From Heterohyrax brucei (Eukaryota; Chordata; Mammalia; Hyracoidea; Procaviidae), in assembly GCA_028571685.1 (NCBI GenBank), contig CM053164.1:34770501-34834500 (forward strand): 64,000 nucleotides of DNA, read 5' to 3'. Positions 11,593 to 20,679 of the stretch are shown one piece after another. Within the stretch, counting starts at the first letter, position 1; the number at the start of each line of letters is the position of its first letter. Position numbers and translations under genes: made by a program. The notes below the pieces were generated by a model. The model saw nothing but the letters and a program-made list of their open reading frames with translations, made no database searches and was not told where the DNA came from.

Positions 11593-11757
11593 TGGAAACC
11601 CTGCTGTGGTGTAACAGTTAAGTGCTACATTTGCTAACTAAAAGGTCAGCAGTTCCAATCTGCCAGCTGTATGCTGAAAACGCTACAGAGCAGTTCTGTT
11701 CTGTCCTACAGAGGCCACTGTAAGTCAGAATTGACTCTGCAGCAGTGGGTTTTTGGT
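11593..11757 (+). mobile_element. AfroSINE, near complete
   Basis: ggaaaccctgctgtggtgta starts the head. gctaactaaaaggtcagcag and a box B-like ttccaatctg follow, then gagcagttctgttctgtcc and the gcagtgggtttttggt tail. It is about 165 bp long, the usual length for the short AfroSINE type. Confidence 0.93.
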
Positions 11758-11865
11758 GCAGTATGGATTAATATTTGGTGAAAAAGATTAAGGTGTTGTT
11801 AGGCATAGCATTTAGTGCAGTTGATATTTCATTTCATTTGCATCTTCAGTCTTTGAGATGTTTTT

Positions 11866-12437
11866 AGGGTGCCATTCAGTTGGCTTCAATTAATAACATC
11901 AGAACAAAATGCTGCCTGGAACTGCTGTGTTTGAGCCAATTATTGCAGCCTCTTTGTCAATCCATCTTGTTGAGGCTCTGCCTCTGTTTTGCTGACCCAC
12001 TACAATCTTGTCAGCCTTGCTTCTTTGTATTTCCAGTACAGATTTATTCCTTCTTCTGGCATATGGTATATTCAGTATTCTTTATCAACACCGTAGTTCA
12101 AAGACATCATTTCTTCCTTGCGCTTTCTCACTCGTTGTCCAGCTTTCCTTGTCATCTGAGGAGACTGAAAATACCATGGCTTGTAGTTTATCAGGTGCAC
12201 CTTAGTCCTCAAAGTGATCTCTTTCCTTTTAACACTTTAAAGAAGCTTGTACTCGTTTGATCTCCTGACTGCTGTTTCCATGGGCAGTGATTGTATATAC
12301 AAACAAAATGAAAGCTTTGACAGTGTCTATATTTTCTCCCTTTATCATGATGTTTCTTACTGTTCCAGTTGTGAGGACTTTTGTTTACTTTGTGTCAAAG
12401 TACAATCCATTCTGAAGGCTATAGTCTTTGATCTTCA
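11866..12437 (-). mobile_element. RTE LINE 3' portion
   Basis: Antisense. gttgtccagctttccttgtc, tgcaccttagtcctcaaagt and ctgactgctgtttccatggg match, in the same order, the 3' region of the RTE copies at 49552-50202 and 60592-61320. It includes only sequence downstream of most of the reverse transcriptase, so it is strongly 5'-truncated. The plus-strand frames at 11880-12486 are antisense artefacts. Confidence 0.85.
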
Positions 12438-12448
12438 GCAAGTGAAGA

Positions 12449-12596
12449 TAACCTGTTGCTGTCAAGTAGATTTCAACTTACAGTGACCTACAGGACAGAG
12501 TAGAACTGTCCCATAGAGTTTCCAAGGAGCACCTGGCAGATTTGAAGGGCTGACCTTTTGATTAGCAGCCGTAGGACACTGTGCCACCAGGATTTC
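12449..12596 (-). mobile_element. AfroSINE, near complete, antisense
   Basis: Antisense body (ggacagagtagaactgtccc, agagtttccaaggagcacct) and head (ttttgattagcagcc, gccaccaggatttc). It lies immediately beyond the RTE fragment. Confidence 0.93.
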
Positions 12597-12952
12597 CTAC
12601 CTGAGGATAAGCAGTGTAAATTAGCTTGACTTTTAAGATGAGGAAATTTATGCTTTGAGAAGGGAGGCTAAAGAAGTAGACAGGAAGAGCTGCAGAAGCA
12701 GCAAGGAAACAGAGCCAGTCACTCCCCAGAACCCCTGCTTCTGTCACTCACAGTGCCCTGCTGCCGCTGAGCACCTTCCAGGTGCAAGAAAACAATGGAA
12801 GTCTTTTCCTAAAGGGCTCTGCCAAACTGGAGAGACTAATGTACCAATATAGAAAAAAAAAAGTGTGTGGATTTGAATTCCCAACTCCATTTGGCCTGCT
12901 GGAGCCATCAAAAGGCCAAATCTTCCCCTTCTAACCACAGCAAATGAAAAAC
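12597..12952. other. Short unique stretch with a possible MIR remnant at about 12635-12675
   Basis: Only aagatgaggaaatttatgct hints at an old antisense MIR. The rest is not recognised. The short frames on both strands are unsupported. Confidence 0.35.
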
Positions 12953-13150
12953 GAGTTGCTGTGGCAGTGACTGAGACTCATGACAATCCTGCACATGGCA
13001 GAGTAGAGCTATTCTCCACAGGGTTTCCAATGGCAGATTTTTCTAACATAGATTACCAGGCCTTTCTTCTGAGGCGCCTTGAACCTTCCAGCATTTCAAC
13101 TAGCAGCCCAGCACATACTATTTGCACTACCCACATTCAAGCACAGTAGC
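12953..13150 (-). mobile_element. AfroSINE, long subtype, antisense
   Basis: Differs from the common copies by an additional middle block: cagggtttccaatggcagat, then attaccaggcctttcttctg and gaggcgccttgaacc precede the reversed head (catttcaactagcagcc). The same architecture appears at 27583-27785 and, as a fragment, at 63400-63515. Confidence 0.8.
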
Positions 13151-14229
13151 TCTAGCCCCTGTGCCTGCTGCTTCTGGGTACTATGCAGTCTCTTCTGGGT
13201 GGCACGCAGAAATGACAACTATTTCTGCCCTGGTACTTTGAATAAGCTGTGCTTGGTGTTCGATGATAAAGTACAAGACATGAAGCAGTATGATTTCTGT
13301 TATGCACCTCCCCATCTAACTCTTCTTTTCAACATACTCAAAAGATTTCACCTAGTAATTTCCTTAAGACTACCTCCAGGCGAATGCACTGGGAAGGCAA
13401 CCGCTGAAAGACCCTTCATGCCCAACATTAACACATCATCAAATGGAGAGGTACTTTTTAACTCTCTGTCAAGTACAAAATTGTCATCCACACTATAAGG
13501 AATTAATCTGTTTTCTTTTTTTCTTTCTTTCTTTGTAAATGTGATATATTTCCAGTAAATTGGCTGCCAAACATTTGAAAGAGGCAGGGAGGATAATGCA
13601 GCTTCCTGCTTTAATCCTTCAGTCTCCTCATCCTTCCATTTTTGGCTTCCTGTTGGAAAACAAAGCTCTAGGTCAGGAACTTTACTTCCTGCAGTCCAGA
13701 GCTGAGTGAACTCCCTCAGAAAGAATCCTGAGCCTGTTGCCTGAGCAGCAGCCTGCAGCTCGGGGGGAGCATGGGGGCAGACAGGAGAACCGTAGCAGCA
13801 AAGTGGGTTAGGAAGGCGTCTTTAGAGTTCTCTCAGAAGCTAAAGTGCTTGGAAATTGAATGTCAAAGCCCAAGCAGGTTTTTCTTCCCTTAGGGCACCT
13901 TTTCTCATCTGGAGAAATATTAAGTTCATTTCAAGGCTGCTCTTCTAGAATTCACAATTGATACCAGTTCAGGTAACAGCTACAAACCAAGGACAGACCA
14001 GTCCCTACAAGGTCTTCCTGCCAGCCTCTCTCCACTTCGGTTCCTCTTTCTCTGGTCTTCCCTAGCGCAACTCCACAGGTTCCTCTGTCCTCATGCTCAC
14101 CTAATCCTCCCATCCTAGGTAACTGTGATGAGCAGTTACCCCAGCTAAACCAGGGAGTCCTGATCACCACGACCCTGGTCTTATTCACTGCATTCCTGAG
14201 AGTTTGGTGAGCTGGAAATGAGGGCTTTT
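13151..14229. other. No recognised gene or repeat
   Basis: A small TTTC run lies near 13513-13532. The region 13680-13820 is locally GC-richer but shows no recognisable exon or promoter motif. The 139-codon frame at 13079-13498 begins inside the SINE and is not a gene. Confidence 0.45.
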
Positions 14230-14392
14230 GAGATCAAGGAGATGCAGTTTGAACTCTGGTGCTTATATTCAATAGGTGAATGATGTACCACACTTGTTTC
14301 CCTTCTGGGACTCAGTTTCCTTATCAGTACCAGAACAAATAATAATACACATCTACTCAAGTTGTTCTGATTGTTAAAAGAAAAGCTAAACA
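14230..14392 (+). mobile_element. MIR SINE, ancient
   Basis: The order tttgaactctggtgctt, gggactcagtttccttatca, ataataatacacatctac and a terminal cattaattgaaag corresponds to the MIR core and 3' part. Confidence 0.65.
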
Positions 14393-14394
14393 TT

Positions 14395-14605
14395 AATTGA
14401 AAGACTGTTTTGTGCCAGGCGTCACTCTGAGTTATTAACTTTTAAATCTTGTTTAGTCTTTAGAATAGACCATATGGTATAGGGTATTCCAATAGGGGTA
14501 TCCTATCTTTGAACTTGAATAAAATAATATCGTGGTAACAGCTTCATCTTACAGATAAGGAAATCGAGGCTTAGAGAATTTAAATAATTTGTCCCGGGTG
14601 CTTTG
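14395..14605 (-). mobile_element. MIR SINE, ancient, antisense
   Basis: gtgccaggcgtcactctgag, then cttacagataaggaaatcga and aataatttgtcccgggtgc are the reversed MIR 3' and core motifs. An insertion or duplication separates the two ends. Confidence 0.65.
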
Positions 14606-14635
14606 TATGAAAGACACATAACCGTCATATAACAA

Positions 14636-14800
14636 TGATAGTTAATGCTTTATTGAACACTGACTATATGCCCCAAAATGCTAAATATTTGACATGCATT
14701 ATCTTCTATGATCCTCATGTGGTAGTCATGATTTTTCTTATTTTTTCAAATGAGGAAACAGAGTCTTAAAAAGATCAAGTAACTTGCAGTGGTTATTCAA
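14636..14800 (-). mobile_element. MIR SINE, ancient, antisense
   Basis: gaacactgactatatgcccc, tgacatgcattatcttctat, caaatgaggaaacagagtct and tcaagtaacttgcagtgg follow the reversed MIR order. This is the third MIR in 570 bp. Confidence 0.7.
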
Positions 14801-14910
14801 TTCTTGTGTAACAGTGTAGAGATATAACTAAAGACCTGTCCGCATCCATGCTTGTTAACATAACTATTAGTGACTCTCTGGAGATGATGGTTAACCCATA
14901 TAACCCAAAT

Positions 14911-15025
14911 AACTGCCATCAAGTTCATACCAAATCACAGTGACTCCATAGGACAGAATAGAACTACCCCGTAAGATTTTCAGGTTAGCAGCCAACGACT
15001 TACCTACTATGCCATTAGGCCTCAT
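14911..15025 (-). mobile_element. AfroSINE, internally deleted, antisense
   Basis: gccatcaagttcataccaaa and ataggacagaatagaactac give the reversed 3' body. It then passes directly to the reversed head (ggttagcagccaacgactta), so the middle (second half of the body and box B region) is missing. Confidence 0.85.
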
Positions 15026-15038
15026 ACAAATCAAAAAT

Positions 15039-15200
15039 AAACCCATTGTCATCCACTCAACTCTGACTCATAATGACCCTATAGGACAGAGCAGGACTGT
15101 AGTTTTGAAAACTGTAGTTTTCAAAATGCAACTGATGTATTTGAACTGCTGACTTTTTTTGGTTGGCAGTAACAGCACTTAACTACTGTGCTGCTAGGGC
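15039..15200 (-). mobile_element. AfroSINE with small internal duplication, antisense
   Basis: ccattgtcatccactcaact, ctataggacagagcaggact and ggttggcagtaacagcactt mark the reversed SINE. In the middle tgtagttttgaaaactgtag is a local duplication not seen in other copies. Confidence 0.88.
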
Positions 15201-15234
15201 ACATACAGTAAGTCCTTAATATATTTTCCTACAT

Positions 15235-15404
15235 CAAATTGACACTATGGGGAAATTTCTATTCAAACACATTAAATATTTTGTGGAGAAATTGTAGGTT
15301 TCAAGGCCTAAGAGCCAATCAAATTGACACTATGGGGAGATTTCTATTCAAACACATTAAATATTTTGTGGAGAAATTACAGGTTTCAAGTCCTAAGAAC
15401 AATG
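15235..15404. repeat. 85-bp direct tandem duplication
   Basis: Two units, 15235-15319 and 15320-15404, both begin caaattgacactatgggg and contain the same ttctattcaaacacattaaa. They differ at only a handful of positions, so the duplication is younger than most repeats around it. The unit belongs to no repeat family I recognise. Confidence 0.95.
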
Positions 15405-16142
15405 GATTTTATTTTATTTTTCCCGCTTGTTTTAGAGATAGGGGCCTGCAGAAGTGGACAGGAGCAAAGATACAGGGAATGAGATACTCAGCATCATCTA
15501 TTGGACCCTTGAAATGCAAACCAGCTGTCATCTAAACTGAGGAACTCAAATCCACAACATACATTGTATATAAAAATTTGAAAAAGCATCCATTTGGAGG
15601 CTTGGCTAGAAAACAATGATATTAATATAAACATCCAGTAAGAGAGGTTTTATTAATAAAAGTACGTTCCACCAACTTGATGCAATTTTTTATCTCTATC
15701 AAAATAGTAATGGTGCAGATCAAGGAGAGTGCTTAGAATGTCTACCATAGGATGTTAGCTGAAAAAATACAGTGTATTACGCACCAAAGACTTGCATTTA
15801 TTTAAAATACAAATTAATATGAAAGCTAAAACCAGAAGATATAGTAAAGAAAACAAAAAATCCATGTTCATGATGGTAGGAGTCTACGTGCTATTTTTTT
15901 GCTTAAAAATACTTAATACCTTTGACAGTAAAATGTCAGAATTAAATTTCAAAATCCTCTGTGGGCATTGTCCTAAGAGGAATGTCATGGAAGAGCCCAT
16001 TATTACTATTCACAAATAATTTTTCATGCCATTGTTGCCCAGTCTCATAGACACAAGGGAGTACAACAAAGAGAATCAACACATGCAGTAATAAGTTGCT
16101 CTCTAAGCCACAGGCCACATCTACATCCTTCTTCATATTAAC
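15405..16142. other. Mostly unrecognised; possible L1M remnant at about 15650-15850
   Basis: A-rich plus-strand text around acttgcatttatttaaaata and aaagctaaaaccagaagata recalls old L1 3' sequence, but not firmly. No coding segment. Confidence 0.35.
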
Positions 16143-16262
16143 ACACTGCCGTTAAGGTGATTCTGACTCATGGTGATCTTATGGGACAGAGTAGAAGTGC
16201 CCCATAGAGTTTCCACGGAGTGCCTAGTGGAGTTGAACTGTTGACCTCTTGCTTACTGGGAC
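16143..16262 (-). mobile_element. AfroSINE, truncated head, antisense
   Basis: ttctgactcatggtgatctt, gggacagagtagaagtgccc and agagtttccacggagtgcct, then a short remnant of the reversed head (ttgacctcttgctta). Confidence 0.9.
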
Positions 16263-16289
16263 ACAAATGTGAAGTGATGAGTCTACAAT

Positions 16290-16525
16290 TTTTTATGTCT
16301 CTGTTTATACAGCTTTATTCATAATCAACAAAAAGGAAAACAACCCAGATGTCTTTCAGCCAATAGAAGGATGAATTATAGTATATTCATACAAAGCAAT
16401 ATAAAAAATAAACTTTTGAGTCACCCAATAACACGCAAGCATCTGAAGTATGTTTTTGTAAGTGAAAGAAGCAAGGTTCAAAAAGATAAACATTGTATGA
16501 TTCTATTTATATGACTGTATCCTTG
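16290..16525 (+). mobile_element. Old L1 (L1M type) ORF2 3' end
   Basis: tttattcataatcaacaaaa, aacaacccagatgtctttca, aatagaaggatgaattatag and agtgaaagaagcaaggttca follow the well-known terminal ORF2 and 3'UTR order of old mammalian L1s. Confidence 0.75.
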
Positions 16526-17266
16526 ACTTGCATTAGGACTACATAACCCACCCCAGTGTCCTTTGCCCTGTAACAGGAAGTCACTACACTACAATGACTA
16601 CAAATAGTACTTTGTGTATTCAGGGAGTGCACAAATCAGCATTCTCACTCTCTTAGTTATAGGAAATACACTTCACGTTTTACTTCTCTATAATGTTAGT
16701 TTTGATCAACAAAGCAAATAAGTTTCCAGAGTCTAAGAAAAATGCCATCAGAAAGCAGGAGGCATTTGGACCAGAAATTATTTCTTTGTTAAGTTAGGCT
16801 GTTTTACTGAGATCCCATCCAGAGCTGGCCCTGGGGAAGACCTGTAGAAGAAGTACACCTGTACTCTCCCCAGCCCTTCTCCTGGATGCAGAAGTACTGC
16901 TCTTCCTTTTTTCCATAAGCTCCCAGCTCCTTTTGCCAGCCTCCGGCACTCTTCTCCTCCCAACCTCACATCTCCGAGGCAGAAGAGTGAGTCTCTGTGC
17001 ACCCACCAGAGTAACTCAGAGTTTTAGCCCCAATCTCTCTGCAAAACCAAGGCTTAGATCTAGTGTCACAGAACAGGTAAGAAAGTGACTGGGAAAATTA
17101 CAAAGAACACGACTTTGTAAATAGCCAAGATACCACTGTTCCCCCTTAACTGTCTGTACATGGCTGGCTGCCAGCACTACAGGTTTACATCAGGTGGACT
17201 TCTGCCATGCAGAGCCCTGGGCCAGACAGCAGTGTGAGATGTGGTAGTTTCACTGGGAGTAAAAAG
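16526..17266. other. No recognised gene or repeat
   Basis: A locally GC-richer block at about 16790-17000 has overlapping 70-74 codon frames on the minus strand. Neither shows a recognisable domain, and overlapping frames of equal length argue against coding. Confidence 0.4.
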
Positions 17267-17468
17267 ACAGCCCTGGAGGCAATGTGGTTAAAGTGCTCAG
17301 CTGCTAACTGAAAGGTCAGTGGTTCGAACACATCAGCCACTCCTCTTCGGAAAGATGTAGCAGCCTGCTTCTGTAATGATTATAGCCTTGCAAATCCTAT
17401 GAGGCAACTCTACCGTGTCCTACAGAGTTGCTTTAAGTTGGAATCAACTTGATGGCAACAGATTTCTG
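17267..17468 (+). mobile_element. AfroSINE, subtype with agcagcctgcttctgtaa middle block
   Basis: cagccctggaggcaatgtgg, gctgctaactgaaaggtcag and a good box B (ggttcgaacacatc) form the head. An extra block (gcagcctgcttctgtaatga) precedes the usual body. It is about 200 bp, longer than the short type. Confidence 0.9.
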
Positions 17469-17563
17469 TGTGACTGTACCCACTCCCTGCCCAACCCCGT
17501 TGTGACAGAGGCTGACACTAGGATTTCCAAGAAGTTTCAGAAATGTGATTAAAGTTACACTCA

Positions 17564-17769
17564 AGGAGGCCTGATATTGCAGTGCTTAAACTCTCAGCTG
17601 CTAACCAAAAGTTGGTGGTTCAAACCCACCCAATAGCTCCTCAGGAGAAAGACCTGGAGATCTGACCCCATAAAGATTACAGCTAAAAACAATAATCCTA
17701 AGGGACAGTTCTAATCTGTCCCATGTAGGTGATATGAATTGTAACAGATTTGATGGCACCTAACAAGAA
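17564..17769 (+). mobile_element. AfroSINE, long subtype with RTE-type tail
   Basis: aggaggcctgatattgcagt, cagctgctaaccaaaagttg and box B ggttcaaaccc, then a middle block (agacctggagatctgacccc), ending in tttgatggcacctaacaag. That ending is the 3' tail shared with the RTE LINE at 22140-22185. Confidence 0.9.
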
Positions 17770-18953
17770 AAATACTCGGGACTTCCACATACACACACAA
17801 GCAACTATACGCGTGTGTGTCTAACTCCAGGAAATCAAGCCTTTGAAGTGTATCCAAAGTGTATATTCACATTCACCTGGGAATCTGCTTTCCTGCTGCA
17901 GCCCCTCCATTTAATAAAGAGGCTACGTCTCTCCCAGAACTTTTCCTTTATACAAGTAAAACCTTCCCTCCTGCCATCATTGGAGGTCATGATCTCAGCT
18001 GCACCCTGCAGATTGAAAAGATTGACTCCTAGATCTATAAATGACCAGCTTAATTCTGGAGAGTGTGTCTCTAATACTCCACCATGGTTCAGTTTCCATG
18101 TCATCTATCACTGACATCATCTCATGCATGGAAGTGCAAGAAGATTTAAGGAGCTAGCATTTGTTCACAATGTCTCTTACTGGAACGATGCCTAACATGC
18201 TGCTTAGCTCGCTGTGCCACTGAGGCATAACTCTCCCCAGCACTTTTCTCCTCTAACAGAATAGCATTCCAACAGTAAGTGGAGAGCTCTGCTCTGAACA
18301 CTTAGTCCTATCGTACTGAAACATTTGTGACACCACTGGGTTGGGTCACAACCTGTCTTTGCACTCTAAATCCCAGGCCTCAAAAACAGACAAGAAAAAA
18401 AGCCTGGCTTTGCAAGAACAAGTCAGCAGAATGACCAAGAAATCCTCTAATGTCATAGAGAAAGAAAACTAAAAAGAAAAAAAAAAAAAAAGTATCATTC
18501 CTTTGTGTTTCCAGGAAGCTAAGTTTGATGCCTCATTTGGATTTTCATGTCTTCAGCTGATTTTTATTCTTTAAATCAATACTTTCCCTGTTCTCTTAAA
18601 ATATTTGAAAAAATAAACCAAGAAGAACTTGATGAGTCTGTCGCTAGTTTTGTTTCATTTCTGAGTTTCCATTTCACAAAAACAAGCCTCTAGAAGCAGG
18701 ATTCTGTATCAAGGAAGTCAATATTTAGGATTCCACAAAGTGAAAAGCATCACACAAACTGAATTTCCACAATCCGATGTCATACAACAGCAAGATTCTC
18801 TTTAGAAAGGCAAACACTATACTCTGAAATATCGATGTTATATTCAGTCAACAGAAAGACATGATGGTGTAGATGTAATCTCATAAACAGGAACCCAAAG
18901 CACTAGCTTACACTCATACATATGAACACAATCATGAGCACACATATACATGC
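17770..18953. other. No recognised gene or repeat
   Basis: A poly-A run at about 18475-18491 may be the relic tail of an unrecognised plus-strand insertion. Paired plus- and minus-strand frames of about 90-99 codons at 17815-18114 are mirror images of each other and carry no recognisable motif. Confidence 0.4.
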
Positions 18954-19116
18954 AAAAAAAAAAACAAATCCACTGCCATTGAGTTGATTCTGACTCACTG
19001 CAATCCTATAGGGACAGAGAAGAATTGCTCCATAGAGTTTCGAAGGAGCACCTGCTGGATTTAAATCGCCTACCTTTTGCTTGCCATCCATAACTCTTAA
19101 CCACTATGCAACAACA
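18954..19116 (-). mobile_element. AfroSINE, near complete, antisense
   Basis: An A-run at 18954-18965 precedes ccactgccattgagttgatt, ctatagggacagagaagaat and the reversed head (taactcttaaccactatgca). Confidence 0.92.
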
Positions 19117-19574
19117 GTTTACACACACATACACACACAGAGACTATTCGTCCATCAGATAACACACCAAATAAAACTGAATTTAGCTCTTTTCTTCTAC
19201 ACACCACCACTATGCCCCGCTCCAAAGGCTTCTGATATTTGAACCTATATTGTTTCAATGAAAGAAGTTTACTTATTTGAACATCAATGTCCTCTGAAAT
19301 TATGATTAACCATTGTGAAGGTACCAGTTCTCTAGAAGGATGTGTATCAAAATAGCAACACTTTGGCTTATATCCTAGAGTTAAAGCATCAGTAACATTG
19401 ATGTAATACTAGACTTACTAAATAATTTTCAAACATTTTAACTACAAATAAAAATATATCTCATTTTACATGGTCATTTCCAAGATACGGAAAGGAAATT
19501 ATTCCTCATTATTCAATTTTGTCATATAACTTAGATTTCTCTCTATTTAATGGTGGATATGCTCCCTTTTTTTT
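19117..19574. other. No recognised gene or repeat
   Basis: AT-rich unique-looking sequence with a short CA-rich segment at 19121-19140. Confidence 0.45.
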
Positions 19575-20679
19575 CTAAGGACCAACTTGTATACGTACTT
19601 GTATACATTCCATCTTTTTTTGATGTTTCCTGAGTCATCTAATATTTTCCCTGTAGAATCCTTCACCATTGAAATTGAAGACTTGAATTTTTTCTTCAGT
19701 TTTTTTTCAGCTTGAGAAATGCAGAATGTGTTCTTCCTTTTGGTTTTCTATTTTCAGCTCTCTGCACAAGTATTATAATGCTTTGTCCTCTTGAGCCACC
19801 TTTGAAGTCTTCTGTTCAGTTCCTTTGTTTTAATTATGACTGAGTGAAAATGTACATTCCAGTATAAATTTACATGCCCACCTGTTCCGTTCTTTAACTT
19901 CATCATTCCTTCCTTTTGCATTGGCTACTTGACATTCAAGAGCAAGTTTCAGGGTCTCTTTCAGTGTCCAGTTTGGTCTTTTCTTTCTTTCCTTTCATTT
20001 TAACAACCTCTTGCTTTCTTCATGTCTGATGTATTTGATGTTATCCTACAACTCATCTGGTCTTTGGTCATTAGTGTTCAGTGCATCAGATCTGTCCTTG
20101 AGATGGTCTCTGAAGTCTGGTAAGATATATTTAAGGTCCTACTTTGGCTCTCATGGACTCGTTCTAATTTTCTTCAGTTTCCGTTTGAATTCACATATGA
20201 GCATTTGATGGTTTGAGCCCCAGTCATCAGCTAATCTTGTTCAGACTGTCGATATTGAGCTTTTCCATCTTCTGTTTCCACAGACATAGTCGATCTGATT
20301 TCTGTGTATTCCATCTGGTGAGGTCCATGTGTACAGTCGCCATTTATGTTGGTGAAAAAAGACATTTGCAATGAAAAAGTCATTAGTCTTGCAAAATTCT
20401 ATCTTTTGATCTCTGGCATTATTTTTGTCACTAAGGCCATATTTTCCAGCTAGCAATCCTTCTTCTTTGTTTCCACTTTTTGCAGTTCAATCACAAGTAA
20501 TTATCAGTGCATCCTGAGTGCATGTTTGATCAATTTCAGACTGTAGAAGCTAGTAAAAATCTTCACTTTCCTCAACTTTGGCCTCATTGGTTGGTGAGTA
20601 AATTTGAATAATAGTTGTATTAACCGACCTCCCTTGTAGGCATATGAATATTATCCTGTCACTGACAGGATTATACTTT
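19575..20679 (-). mobile_element. RTE LINE, inverted 5' half: linker and APE endonuclease
   Basis: Antisense. The minus-strand frame at 20241-20456 translates to a stretch with TWTSPDGIHRNQIDY, the conserved C-terminal signature of RTE/BovB apurinic-type endonuclease, which nicks target DNA. Leftward (19575-20000) is the linker between endonuclease and reverse transcriptase. It matches 62200-62520 in the minus-strand RTE (gatgtttcctgagtcatcta, atattttccctgtagaatcc). The frame is broken elsewhere. With 20680-22185 this forms one rearranged element: the 5' part inverted, the 3' part sense. Confidence 0.88.
19828..19883 (-). mobile_element. Micro-insertion of L1 3' end (about 56 bp)
   Basis: ttaattatgactgagtgaaa and acattccagtataaatttac are the terminal bases of the L1 3'UTR in antisense. 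They interrupt the RTE linker, and the host word gttcagttcctttg (from 19814) is repeated as gttccgttcttta (from 19884), fitting a target-site duplication. The uninterrupted counterpart is at about 62435-62455. Confidence 0.8.

Noticed and set aside
13079..13498. 139-codon plus-strand frame
   Set aside because: Starts inside an antisense AfroSINE and has no family resemblance.
16778..17006. Overlapping 70-74 codon minus-strand frames in a GC-richer block
   Set aside because: Two frames of equal length over the same bases indicate a stop-poor composition rather than coding.
17267..17340. Possible tRNA gene (box A and box B-like motifs)
   Set aside because: The motifs are the tRNA-derived head of an AfroSINE; no cloverleaf with matching acceptor stem is apparent.
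20653..20671. Palindrome atcctgtca-c-tgacaggat as a possible binding site
   Set aside because: It falls within ordinary RTE sequence (compare ggacaggcattgtacttcag at about 356), so the symmetry is a chance result of mutation.
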